Positions 12,803 to 25,505 of a DNA stretch of 64,000 bases are shown here, piece after piece. The position numbers and the translations under genes were made by a program. Under the pieces are notes generated by a model. That model saw only the letters and a program-made list of their open reading frames with translations, had not been told where the DNA came from and ran no database searches. How positions within the stretch are numbered: position 1 is the first letter of the stretch; every line of letters starts with the position of its first letter. Origin of the DNA: Acridotheres tristis (taxonomy: Eukaryota > Chordata > Aves > Passeriformes > Sturnidae); assembly GCA_037013685.1 (NCBI GenBank), contig CM072894.1, forward strand, positions 33,225,029 to 33,289,028, read 5' to 3'.

Positions 12803-15800
12803 TCACCGTATAAGTAACACAAATACATTCATGCAGTGTTTTTCATGGACAGACAAGACAATTTCACACACATATTTTTTTAAAGCACCACTTGTGCTGA
12901 TCTTGCAGCCCAGGCATTCACACTGCAATCTCTACTATCTCATTTCTAAGATTAAGCAGTTAAATAGTCTTGGCCTGGATCTTCTTAATCACACTAATAC
13001 CACTTTTACAGTGATCTGGGCTGAAAGGTTTAGTATGAAGGACAATCACCCTCCTTTATTAACAGCCAATGCTGAGCCAGTGCATTTAATAGGAAAGTCA
13101 TTGTGGGTTTCAGAAAGAGCAAGATCAGAGTTAGACTCCTGTTGACATGGAAATACTCTGAAAAGTCTCTTAAGAAATGTCCCAAACACTGAAGTTCTCT
13201 GTATTCCTTATGCCCTAATGAAGTTGCTGCCACAAGTCTGAAGTTGGAGCTTTTCTTCCTGTTGAATGTTAGTGTAAAGAATAAATAAGATCGATTAGAG
13301 TCATTTTGGCACTAAAAAAAGCCAGTGTACTCCATGTCCTTGCCAGTGCTCCCCTGTGTATCTGACAGGAATAGCTGCAAGGACTGGAGAAGCAGTAACT
13401 TTTGGAAAGGTCTATATCTCCTACAGAAGCACCACATTAAGTAGACCATTTCCAATGAATCCCAAATGTTCATGTTCATTAGTTTTTTGTGAGAGCAGAA
13501 TACCATGTAAAATGCACGTTACACAGCATGACTTGTACTGGTGCCCTAAATGGAGAAAGAAGTCAAATGACACCCCCAGATTTAACATTTAAAGGGAAAA
13601 AAATTATCTGAGTAGAAGAAACATTGTTCTTTAGAACTGCAGTCAAACAGAACTGGGAAGAATACAATTTCTTTACACCAGAGCATGAAGTATATGTATC
13701 TTAAAATCAGCTAATATCTACTTACTAGACCTTTAAACCAGAAAAAAAAGACAAGTATTTTGCTATTTAGATAAGCAGCACAATATGAGTTTGGAGACTC
13801 TGTTCAGTATGGAATGAGATATTAAACATCAGTTCAGTCAGTTATATTATTAAATCAAAACCCCAACCTTTATATATTAGCACTTTTTCTTTTTAAAAAA
13901 AAAACCCACGAACTGAGAGGCAATGCCTTAGATAAACAGTTTTCTCCATGAGTAAGTGACTATGGGAGCTCAAAGGCTTTGCTCAGACATGGGACCTGCT
14001 GGCATTTCCCAGTCCCTGAGATGGATGTGGCAGGATGAGGCCTCCCCTATTCCCCTCCATGCATCCTCTGGTTTTCAGCTACAGAAACTTTCCCTCTGTG
14101 GCCCTGAAGGACCTGCAGTTTGTACACCTGCTGGGAAACTTTGTTCTGTGGCAAGTGTCAGGTATTTCTGCTTTTTACACAGACAAATCAATGTGTCAGA
14201 CATCAAGGATTTCACAAACACCACTGTGAACGAGTAAAGAGATTGAGTTCACTAAATGGGATATGACAAATGCCATAGTTGACTGGAACAATTACTGGTT
14301 TTCCTCATATCTTTATATAAGGTGACATCTATCTCATAGCTAAAAGAAATATTGTTTGCCATGTAGGTGAGACAGATCAAAGTAGAGAATGGATTTAAAC
14401 TGGAATATTCCCTTGTTTTTACTACTGCAATCACTGTATAAATTTTGCACGTGACTGCATCAGGATGCTCTTGCCTACATTGTGCTTAATACCCGTTCTT
14501 TTGGTTCATTTATACGAAAGTAAAAAATGAACAAAAGTATTATCTAACTCACTGGGGAGTTATGAACTGTCACTGCTATTGATAACAACAGGAAATGAGA
14601 TCTGTGCCTGTTCCCCTTGCTCAGCATCAACATGGTGAAATCATAAAACAAATGAAAAAGCCGTGTTTGGCTGTGTTTGCAACACAAGGCGAGGGAGCAG
14701 CTTCAGCTCTGTGACATCTCTGTGGCTCCAGTCACTCCAGCTGATTCATAATGGAGCAGTCAATCATAACCCTGAGGCAACTCCTGCTCCTTCCTCATTT
14801 TCAGCTCAACAAAGGACTTTGTCTAAGGCAGTCCAGCAATACATTTTTACATGTCCTGACTCCAATAAAACACCTCAGTGTCTGCTGAGCTGGTGTCCAG
14901 ATCAGAGTATCACTACACATAAAGGAGATGTAAGTCATCTACTTAATCAAATCCAGGCAGCCAAGATGCAGCACTGGATGGACCACGGCCAAGGACAAAT
15001 GCTTCGGACCAAGGCAGACTTTGCAAAAGCAGATTAAGATGTGATTATAGATAAGAAGCCATGCTTCAAGTGTGGCAAATTTACCTACAAAAATATTTTT
15101 AATAGTACTTTTGAAGGGGTTATAAATCTTTTCTAGCAGAAGTCCAGCAGTGGAATTCTCTGTGGAGGGGAGGCAGTGCTGGCTACCAGCATGGCCCATT
15201 GGCTTCTCCCATCTGGACACCTCAGGTTGCAGGACAGACCCTGCCCTCCCAAGAGCCACCAGCACCATAAATCTGGAGCACATTCTGCACATTCCTGCTA
15301 TGATTCTCATCCTCTCAGCCCCTGGACAGCACTGCAGACCCATCATGAATTCCAGAGGGCACACACCAGGGACAGAGCAAAGAAAAACACAGAGAAAGAA
15401 CAGTGAGAAAGAAAGGTGTGATTTTGAGAACAGAAGGAAGCAGCACAGATGAAGGGAGAAAATCCCTTTTGAGCCATCAGGTGACAAAACTGCCAACATG
15501 AAGGGAAAAAATCTTGGCTGCTGCCAAGGACTAAACACCCCCCACACACGGGATATTGTCCAAAGAAGAGTCCTCAAAACAGCCTTTAAAAGCAGTCATT
15601 CCAGGGCCTTGATGCCCTCTTGCTCTCCAGAAGTAACTCTGTTAACTTGCCTTGGACTACTGAAAATACCTAACAACAAGCGATACAAGCTCAAGACAAA
15701 ATTTAATGTTTGGTCCCTTTAGGTTATCCATGCTCTTGCAGCAAACTGTCTTGTCCCTGAAAAGATCAGAGAAAAGCATCTTCCCTTGGATCTGAGGGGC

Positions 15801-18800
15801 TGATCACCTAAACAAGATTTGTGTCAGGCCATGGAATCAGAGTGACGGAATTATCCAGTTCTGGAAGGAAATGCTATTGGACAACCTGTGGCAACCCAGA
15901 ATAAAATTCTAAAGATGAAGAGGTGCACAAGCCTTCCCTAAAATGTTAGCCCTTTCCCTCATTATTTCCTTGACTCACTTTCCTTATGATCCTCCATCAA
16001 GCTGGAAGCCTGCAATGGGAACAGGATGCTTTGCTTGCAGGCAGAGCTGCAACTGTTCCTATCAAGTTTACATCTTGATCAGAGAAAAAAAAATTTACAT
16101 TTTATCCCAAATCCTGCTAGAGGACTACAGCCTTCAGCTTCCATTTGAGAAGGTTCCTTGTGGATCTCTCAAACCGTTCCAATGCCCATAGCCAGGATGT
16201 CTCCACAAGGCTGATACAGGAATGGCACGAGTGTGGGTGTTTGTGGATGCTGGATTCTGCTCCAGAGGCAGAATGACATTCAGCTCTGCATGGCAGAAAG
16301 GGAAGCACTTTGCTTCAAGTAACATTAAAAAAAAAAAACCTCAAGCTTGGAAAGCTGTGCTGCCAGACAGCACTAGGAACACAGCTTTTACCCTTGTGTA
16401 AGTACAGCTGAAGAAAGAAATCAAGAAACACAGATAAAATGGAACAAGCACTAGAGCCTGAAGATGTTCTCAGCTGCTGCCTGCTTCTGAAGCATGGCCA
16501 CTCCAGCAAGCACACAGGTACTGAGCTGGGCTGGCTCCAATTAGCAGGGTCCTTGCAGCAAAACTACCAGTGTTAGCTTGAACTAACTGCTGGAAATGTG
16601 TGGGGTGGACTAAAAGCAGCAATTTCACCCTCTCCAAAACCATCCAGCACCTGCGAAGTATTTTGTATTCATGTGAATGGAGAGCTACAGAAGCAGTGCA
16701 TGCAATGCCAGAGTTGCAGCACATCCTCTGCCACATCCCTGGCAGCCTTGGCCTCTCAGAGGGTTTTGGGGCCTCATTGCTGTGTCCTCTGACAGCTCCA
16801 GCAGCAGGAGGCTCTTGGAGGATGATGTGCTGGTGCCTAGCAGCTTGTTTGGTGTTGCTTCTGTCTGTACTTCAGCCTTTTGAAATCAAATATCGCCTTT
16901 TTTCCTTTCAAATCCAAATCCTCTCAGAGATGTCTCAGTTTTCCACTTCCCATCAAAACCACAAGGTGCCCAGCAACTCATGCATAAAAATTTGTCATAA
17001 ACTCATGCAGTGTTAGTGTAGCTACACTTGATGAATGAGGCAAGAGATTTCCAATTTGTAAAGTTATTATTCCATAAGCACAGTTTGCCAGGTAGCAACT
17101 GTAATATTCAGAAATATTTATTCAGATAAGATCTCATATTGATCTTCACTGCATTTCCTTTTTGGCAGGGATTTTTAAGGATCCTACCAGCTATCTTCTC
17201 CCAGTGACAGCACCAAGGCTCCACCTATAACAAAACAAATCCCCACCATTTTAGCAAAAGCACATGTGAATGTGAACTCCACAATAATCCTTGAAAAATG
17301 AATACAGTCTATGCAGTGTTAAAAAGGCAATTATCACACAAGTGGCACAGGTTTTTTCTGTGATTTCCTAATTAACATGATGATCAACTGCTTGCTGTTA
17401 AAGCAGTTTCCTATGCTTTGACTTACAGCATACTGTAAACAAATTTAAGATGCCATTTCCTGCTCCATCATTTACATCACACTGTTCATTCACACTTGTA
17501 TTTGCTTTTCCTATTTATTAGTGAATTTCAGAGAAAATCCTACATTGTGATGAGGAAAAAAGCAATATTAGAAACAAAGCCACAAAAAGCAGACTGGTGG
17601 ATTATTTCTGAATAAATCATGTACCATGTGATTTTTTTAATATATTTGTGAAACTACATATCAATAATCTGGAAAAACTACTTCTGTGTGCATCAGTATT
17701 TTATTTACCTTTTCTCCAACAGATGCCACTGACAGTTTACTAAATGGTGCACTGCTTAATAGATTTAGTGGAGGAAAAAGAACACTGATTTTCATACAAA
17801 TTAAATCCTGCACAAATCTAACTGGCACATTTGGGGGAAAAAGGCTTCAGTCCAGTAAAGTGGGGGAGCAGAGTGGGAAAGCAGAACTCCTACTCTTTCT
17901 GAGGTTAACATCAAGCAATTTCCAACATGACACATTCTTCTGGTTTGCTGTTTCCTGTAAATGCCATCCCGTGGCTAAATTTTTCCAGAACCAGCAATTT
18001 AAATATCCAGCTCTTTGAAATGACATCTCTGTGGTGGTGCAGCTGTCAGAGAGTGCTGAAACCCTCAGGTCCCATAAACATCCACTAATGAGATGAAACA
18101 AGATCTAAAGTGCTCAAATGTTGATAAGTACAGAATGTAGCTCACGATGTACTCTTCACAAATTAGTGAGGGGTTGCTATGACTCCTTAATGAAATGTTA
18201 TTATGTTTTAAAACTGAAACCAGACATCTGGGGACGGGGGGAGGAAATGGGAGCGAGTGTTTGAACACCGTTGTCTAGGCTTCTTTTCATCAGCCAGCTG
18301 AATTTGCTTACTTGTCCTGAATGAGTGGATCCATTTCTTCAGCTGGTGCAGTGCCTTGCAATAAAGCCGAGCAGTGTGTGCCGTCTTCCGCTCCCTGGGA
18401 AGTAGAAATCACTGCTATGGGAGAGGAGGCTTCTGTAGGAAAGGCTACACGAGCTGCTCTCTCCCAGCACTAAAAGTCTCCTGTCTCCCTGCAGCATCCA
18501 AAGGATTTGACAAATGCAAACATGTCAATGTATGTAGCACGTTCTCAAAATTACCTGTCAGATTTTCAAAAAAATTAAGCATTAAAGTGATAAGAATTGC
18601 TTGTTTCATGCTAGACTCAGATGGAAAAGTACTTATTTTAAAGTTCTTTATATGAGACTATGACAATTTCTTTCCTTACTAACTTTGATATATATGCACA
18701 GAGAGACAGGAATACATATATCTATATACACATACTTGAACACAAAACGTGCATATACAAAATTTAAGTGACAGACAAGGATGGATCTGGCTCCAGCTAC

Positions 18801-19730
18801 AGATTTCTGACCTCATGGTAAACACTGACTTTTTCAACAGTGCCCAGCACTCACTGAGATATTTGCCTCCTGAGTCACAGAGCAATCACTGTATTAGCAG
18901 CCACAATAAGAACTAAATCCCTGGCACTGGAGGTGACTCCAAAATCACTTGCCTGAAGAGCCATGGGTTAAACTAGAACCAGTAGACACCCAGGAAGACA
19001 CTTCCTCCAGTGAATCCTAAAAACATTTCTTCAAACACATCCTTTAAAACTTTCTTTTGAGCGGATGAGGTGAGGGAGGACCATGCTGACAGAGATTAAA
19101 CGAGCTGACATTCACTCTCCAGCACTCCAGGACGCTCAGCCTGCTGCAGGCACTGCATACCAACACTGCGCATGGGCACAGCCCCCACGGGTGGCTCTGG
19201 CGACTGATCCCATCTTTCCTACCAAACAAGCACACAAATGTATATCCATTTTAAATCAGATTCAACTTAAATCTGATCCATTGAACCAATTTAACTCTCC
19301 TGCTTGTCTTGTCTACCTTGCATGTGGCAACACCTCCAGACTGAGGCTCGCTCACCCCACAATGGGGTTGTGGCTTGAGATTCTGCATCACTATTGCCTC
19401 CCCAGGGTCCCTATTTTCCAAACTAAGGGTAGCTTTAATATTGGCAATTCTGGTAATAGCTCTTGGGGGGGAAATTTTTTTAAATGGAGACTAGAGCCAT
19501 GCAGCTCAGAGCCTGACAGCTACTCCTGACCTTGGCAGGCCTAGAAATGGCACTGGGGCCCGTGCCGCAGCCAACGGTGCCAGCCCAATGTGCAGGGATG
19601 AGTTCACACACCTCCTTATCCATCACTCCTGCTGCTGGATCAATTGAACCCATACATCAGAGCAGAGACCCAACAGAGTCGAGTAGTTCCTAGTACAGTC
19701 AGAGAGATATTTCTTACATTAATTACTGAG
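12803..19730. other. noncoding stretch with one exon-like segment
   Basis: About 6.9 kb without a recognisable gene. The 212-codon open frame on the minus strand at 14939-15577 is the longest non-repetitive one in the window, but it has no domain, starts inside AT-poor DNA that carries few stops by composition, and has no splice or Kozak support that I can defend. A better exon candidate on the minus strand, 18312-18394, is listed separately. Mixed TA/CA-rich tracts occur near 18685-18735. Confidence 0.5.
18312..18394 (-). other. exon-like segment, unknown product
   Basis: Minus-strand segment of 83 bases. The acceptor is good: a pyrimidine-rich stretch including CCTCCTCTCCCATAG and TTTCTACTTCCCAG directly before the segment. 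The donor reads GGACAA|GTAAGC. Two frames are open through it. One reads ERKTAHTARLYCKALHQLKK and then WIHSFRT, an amphipathic basic helix-like stretch, and that frame stays open about 30 codons past the donor. The segment holds several CpG in otherwise CpG-poor DNA. I recognise no family, and it could be a pseudo-exon. Confidence 0.3.
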
Positions 19731-20350
19731 CACAGAATCATAGAACCATTTAGGCTGGAAAAGCCATCTGAGTCCAACCGTTCCTCCAGCACTGCCAAGC
19801 CCAGCACTGAACCGTGTCCCCAGGTGCCACATCTACACATCTTTTATAGACCTTCAGGGATGGTGACTTTGTCACTTCCCTGGGAAGCCCATTCCAGTGC
19901 CTGAAAACCTTTCAGAGAAGAAATTTTCCCAAATATCCAACCTGAACCTCCCCCAGCACAACTTGAGGCCATTTCCTCCAGTCCTAGTGCTTGTTACCTG
20001 GGAGAAGAGACCAACTTTACCTCACTATAATCTCCTTTTTGGGAGCTATAAAGACTGATAAGGTCCCCCTGGGCCTCTTTTTCTCCTGGTTGAGCCCCCT
20101 TCCCCAGCTCGTTTCTCTTCTCTGGATACACTCCAGCCCTTCAATGTTTTTCCTGTAGTGAGGGGACAAAACTGACCCAGAACTCAAAGTGTGGCCTCAC
20201 CACTGCCCAGTACAGGGGGACAGTCGTTGCCCTGGTCCTGCTGGCTACACTATTGCTGATATAAGCCAGGTGCCATCAGCCCTTTTGGCCACAGCTAGCT
20301 CATGTTCAGCCTCTGCCAACAACTTCCCCTACATCTACTTGAGCTGGACA
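19731..20350 (-). mobile_element. CR1 LINE, longer 3' fragment
   Basis: One of the two longest CR1 copies here (about 620 bases), antisense. The left end starts with the terminal-repeat-like CACAGAATCATAGAACCATT. Further landmarks are TTTAGGCTGGAAAAGCCATC, GTCCAACCGTTCCTCCAGCA, TTCCCTGGGAAGCCCATTCC, TTTCTCCTGGTTGAGCCCCC, TTCTCTGGATACACTCCAGC, ACCCAGAACTCAAAGTGTGG and, near the right end, GCTCATGTTCAGCC. The right end would be the site of 5' truncation. The sequence type differs from the copies at 52265 and 59188, so a different CR1 subfamily is likely. Confidence 0.93.
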
Positions 20351-23137
20351 CAGAACAAGCAGAACTTGAGTCTGACTTTGTCATTTGAATATAAATGTGA
20401 ATCTGTAAAACATGGCTCAACCTACTCAACAGGACCCAGCTCTCAGTGCCTGGGCAGGAGCCCTCACCCCCAGCATTGGTGAGCACACATTTGCAGGAGG
20501 AATAGCACATCAACATCATAAAGTTCACCTGATGAGGCTTGAACATAGACCTTCCTGGGAGAAAAGCTCTGTGTGAAGACAAACACTTCAGTGTGTAGAT
20601 GGAGAAATAAAATCTTGCCACTTAATATTAATGGTAAAAGTAATAGATTGGATTAAAATCAGCATTACTCCTTATTAATGATATTATTTCCTTCCCCTAA
20701 TTGCCATGCACACATTTTGAACATTTTAAAAGAAGGATAAAGAAAAGTGAAGGAAAATTTATATATGTACACACACATATATATGTATTTATACATAGCC
20801 TAATTACCTTCAAGTCATTCAAATACTGATTTCAACAACCTTGTACTGGAAATCCCAGGCTGGTACTACAGTTCTGTAATCAATAGCCCCAGAGTAAGTA
20901 CTTTATATTTCCACAAGAAGAAAATAAAAATTAAAAGACTCAAAGTGATTTAAAGGGAGTGATTCAGATGACACATTACGTGATTTCTGTTTATTACTAC
21001 CTACTCCTTCTGATTTTTAATACCAACATAGAGGTTTCAAGACAAGATTTCCAAACAATTTGGTCTTTTTCCATTTGGCAAACACTGTGTCTAATGGAGC
21101 TTGAAATTAAACCAGCTTTTTTTGGTAATTCCCTCTTTGCAAAATCCCAGCAGTGATGAGGGACTCTCCTGTTCACAGGCTGCAGCAGAGGATGCTCAAA
21201 AGAAAATAACATCTCTCACACAAACAGCTGAACTACTCTGTGAGGCTTCAGTCCATGAATGAGGTCCGTAGGAACTGACACCTTAAAAATGGACAAAATG
21301 TAATAGTACACTGTATTTTTATTTTTGCTACAAGTAAAGAAGAGTGTGATTTATGTCTTTGACTGCCTATGCTGGGACAAATGCAAGTGATAAACAGCCA
21401 CTGTAAGTGACAAAGCAGTGGATGTTGTTACCACCTCACTGGGAATCTGACAATATCCCCTTGGAAATCCCTGTCTCACTAGATTACGAGTGCATGCAAC
21501 TTAATTAAAGAGACTTCTACTCTTATTGAACATTTCAGTGACTCAAATAAATGCACTCACAGGTCTGTTTAAGTTTGTCTTTTTCTTCTTAAGGGTACTT
21601 GATCTTTTCCTACATCTCAGAATCCATTTGGACAATCTAATCTGCTTTAAGAGATGAGTAGTTATGAAAGCCATGTTTTGAAATGTCTAGGACACACTTG
21701 ACAGCCACAACCTGGACTTTTCCTTGTCCATTTGGGAAATTAAATATGTATTTAAGTTGGAAGTTTCTCATCCACATTTTTAGTTTCTACCTTCAAAGAA
21801 ACAGCCACATCTCCATATCCACACTAGCCACATCTACACAGGATATTTCAATTTGATTTATAGTCTGGCACTAGGAAAAGTATTTTGCTAATTTTTCCAT
21901 TTGCTTACTCTGGGCCATCTGTTAATTCTTCCTGAGTACTTCATTCCACTTCTTCCTACACAACAAATATATCCCCTTTTTTCCAGTGCACCCCATGTGT
22001 CAGCATTGAAAAGGGGCTGGGTTTTGCCAGAGCCACCCCTCATGGAACACAACCAGTGTCCTGAACTGTTCAGCTGTGTTCTCTCAAACCATACAAATCT
22101 GCTGTAGGGCAGAGACAGATTGACATTGCCCAAGATTTATGCTCTATTTTCCAAACAGTTCCTGGGAGATTGTGACCTTGTTGTGGATTTTCTTTGAGGA
22201 AAAATTTAGAATTATTAACTTCAGATGATATGTAAATATATGGATCAATGCTCCTCTCAGCAGGAGATTGCCAGAGTATTCAATGACTGCTTTTTTTTGG
22301 TACAAAAGACACCTTCAACTCTCTCCTTCCCTGAAAATCTCCTCGTAAATGTCTCTGATGGCAGATCGTTAAATGCTGAGCTGTGGCATTTCCCTGAAGA
22401 TATAATTATAAAGCTGTGGGAGGAAAAGAGACAACTCTTTAGACCACACTCTTCATTCTTTTATGGCTGTGTAGTTCAGTGGCTAATGTGTATATTGAAT
22501 TTAATTTAATCACTTCTGTTATTCTACCAGTTACATAGCAGCCATTTCATCCAGACATATTATTAAATTATTTATATGGGACTTTCTACTAGCTCAACTT
22601 CATTAAGATGGAGTTAAAAGTTTATAAGCTCCAAAATAACATGGCTGGCTGAGGTCATGGCAAGAAAGCTGCTGTACAAGAACATTACATTTCCATGTTG
22701 GAATTCACAAGCCTATCTGTGAGCCAGATGCCTAAAAATCTGTCACCACTGGAGATCCAGCACATGGAAACACAGGAATTTGCATTGTAACATGATGGGC
22801 CAGCCACTCTCCAGGGCTCTACAGCTTCATCAATCAAGTCTCCTCTGGCATGGCAGATGAGACACACTGGCTGCATGTAGATGCTGATATTTAGGTTAGT
22901 CTCATGTTGAATCCCACCCAGACAGCCTGGAGGTGAAGCATCACTTAAGAAGTTTAGAAAAGTTTGCTAGTTTGTTTGTTTTTTTTCCCCCTGGAAAAGA
23001 ATTACATTTTTCACAGAATTTTTCTGGACTTATTTTTTCTCAGTATTTGCTTGAATACTGTTAGACTCTTTGGAGGATAGTTTGGTTATTATTGTGTTCA
23101 TTTTTGCTAAGGGCATCACAGCATGGTTTTAGATGCT
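20351..23137. other. noncoding stretch
   Basis: About 2.8 kb with no recognisable gene. It contains an alternating TA/CA tract near 20758-20798 and an AT-rich motif-dense part around 20620-20760. Nothing else stands out. Confidence 0.55.
20758..20798. repeat. TA/CA dinucleotide-rich tract
   Basis: Alternating purine-pyrimidine DNA with ATATATGTACACACACATAT and further TATATGTATTTATACATA. It is short and imperfect. Confidence 0.8.
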
Positions 23138-23166
23138 AAAAAAAAAAAAAAAAAAAAAACAAAAAA
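23138..23166. repeat. poly-A tract
   Basis: A22, then C, then A6. It directly abuts the 14-base tandem repeat that follows. No polyadenylation signal or gene body is visible upstream. Confidence 0.9.
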
Positions 23167-23167
23167 C

Positions 23168-23213
23168 CAGGGATGATAATCCAGGAATGCTAATCCAGGG
23201 ATGCTAATCCATC
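23168..23213. repeat. three 14-base tandem copies with TAATCC cores
   Basis: Three adjacent copies: CAGGGATGATAATC at 23168-23181, CAGGAATGCTAATC at 23182-23195, CAGGGATGCTAATC at 23196-23209. Each junction makes the word TAATCC, the core recognised by K50 homeodomains such as OTX, CRX and PITX. The repeat is directly seen; any regulatory role is inference. Confidence 0.85.
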
Positions 23214-25485
23214 CTACTCCCACTACACAATTAATGTAAAGCCAGGTTCCCAATTTTACCTGCTCAGCCCTCCCACTTTCCCTACACAATCCTTGCTATT
23301 GCCATTTCCAACCCTTAGTTCCCACAGACTGCACAGTATTTAAACTCACAAAACACCTCTCAGGTATCCCCTGCAAAGTGAACTCAGCTGGTGGGATTCA
23401 GGAGGCAGAGCCTGTCCTCAGCACTTCTTGCTGAGCTAAATAAAAGCCACTTTCCTGAGCATTTTTGAATCCAAAGATGCCACTTATATAACATATGAGG
23501 CCACTCTTGGCCTTCTGCCCCTTGTTCTCCCCAGAAGTGGGACAGCAGCAAGATTAAGGGCCAGGCCAAAAGAGCAGGGTGTGAACAGAATGGGCTGGAA
23601 GTTGGTGCAATTGACTCTCTTCAGCACTGGAATCACTGTATACAACTACTTGAAGTTTTCTTCCAAAATTACTTCCTTTTACTGTGCTTAGCTAGAATTG
23701 GCTGTGTTCAGTTGACAGTGATTTCATAGCCCTCTCTTTATTTCCATTATATGAGCTGTTCAATAATTTCCTGTTCCACCACCACATTCTTCCTATCACA
23801 CATGCACCAACTAGACAAACTCCATGTGCAAATACCCTAGGAGTGTGAACTTAGAAGTTTCCACCCACAGTTGGGAACTCGTGGGGCAATATTATGGAGC
23901 CAACCTATTTCCCTTCCCAAATGTATTGCTGAAGTCAGTTAGGTCTCAGCAAGTTATCAAAACATGAACATAAATTAAATCACCATGTTCTGGATTTCAA
24001 ATACTGAGGCATTTCCTAGACATTTAGCTGACTGGGCATGTGGGCAGTTTCCATGAGCTTTAGGTACTACAAGTATTATTTTTACAACAGCAAGCTGCAG
24101 CTATCTTCTTTCAAAAATCTGGCCACTTCCAGCAGTTTCCAGGGGAAAAACTCAGAAGTTCTTGTTGTTAAATTATACCAAAAGATGTTATGCAATATAC
24201 ATAGTCACAAGAGATTATAAAAACAAGGGACATGTGAAAGAGGAAGATAGGGAAAGAATAAGGCCTTATCTACCACAAGTTGTTATTTGACTTAGCATGA
24301 TTTTAAATTAATCTTGCTAAACTAGTGGAAAGACTTTGTAAACCTCATAAATCATTTTTACCGTGGTTTAAACCCATTTTTTAAAAAACAGATTAAAGTC
24401 GTGGACACAGGAACTTGTTACCACGAGTAACAGATTTGTGCACCACAGGCAATCTGTGGTAAAGTGGAATATGTCACATGAACTGAAATAACACTGTCTG
24501 TGGAGATGCTTGTTTTAATTTATCTGAATCACCTAAGCCTGTAGGAAATGGAGACCTCCTGCAACAAATACCAGGACTGTGAGAGGCAAAGCAACAAATG
24601 TGTGAGAAAAAAGCATGGATTGTGTTTCAAATTACACACAACATGCATAGAGGTCTGGAGATAAACATTTATAGCACTGCTGAGGGCTTTCCATCACATC
24701 ATAACACCAAAGAACAAAGTTGAGTGTTTTCTTGCCAAAATGGGATTTTCTAGCACTTTGCTGATTGCTTGTTTTTATAGCACAATTGGTTTATTTGACT
24801 TGTTTCAGTCTTCCTGAATTGCAGCTTCTGAGCCTGACCTGCAGGAACAACAGAATTTGAAAACTTGATTAAATATTGCCAAGCACATCAAAGATCACTG
24901 CAGTCAGCTGAAAAATGACTATTGACCTCCATGATCTTTCGTGTATGTGCTCACCATGCTGCAGCATCTGGCATGGAATGATGCTGCTTTATAAAACATT
25001 CTGGAACCGTGGAAAAAAACAGGCAGGAAAACTGAGCTGCTCTCCATCCTAAACACAGTGCTGTCACGTTAAAGATAATCACATTTACCATTAGAAATGT
25101 ACAAAAGTAATCAAAGTGAGGTACTTATTTAAGGATCAACAGGCTTCTGTAATTCTGTGTCACCAAGACTGTGTTAAAGTCACACTACTAATGGTCTTAA
25201 GAACAGACCAATTCAGTTCAGAAGAACTCAACAACCTGCTCAAGTGTCTTCAATTACTGGATGCTTGCCATTCATTTCCTCTGCTATTCATGCCCTTAAT
25301 TTATAAATAATACATATTTACAAAATCTTTTAGTATGGGGGGCTGGTGGTCTTTCTGCTTTCCAATTGTAGTACAAGTTGAAAAAATTAGAAACGATTTT
25401 CATGATAGTACAGGGCAGTGCCAGCATGTGCCACTGCAAGGTTTTCTAAGTGACCTCTTCCTCCCTTTTACCACAAAACCACATT

Positions 25486-25505
25486 AAAAAAAAAAAAAAA
25501 AAAAA
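25486..25505. repeat. poly-A tract
   Basis: An uninterrupted run of 20 A, with no polyadenylation signal just upstream. Confidence 0.9.

Noticed and set aside
14939..15577. 212-codon minus-strand open frame, the longest non-repetitive one
   Set aside because: No domain, no membrane or signal pattern that holds together, no splice support; its length is plausible by chance in a stop-poor local composition.
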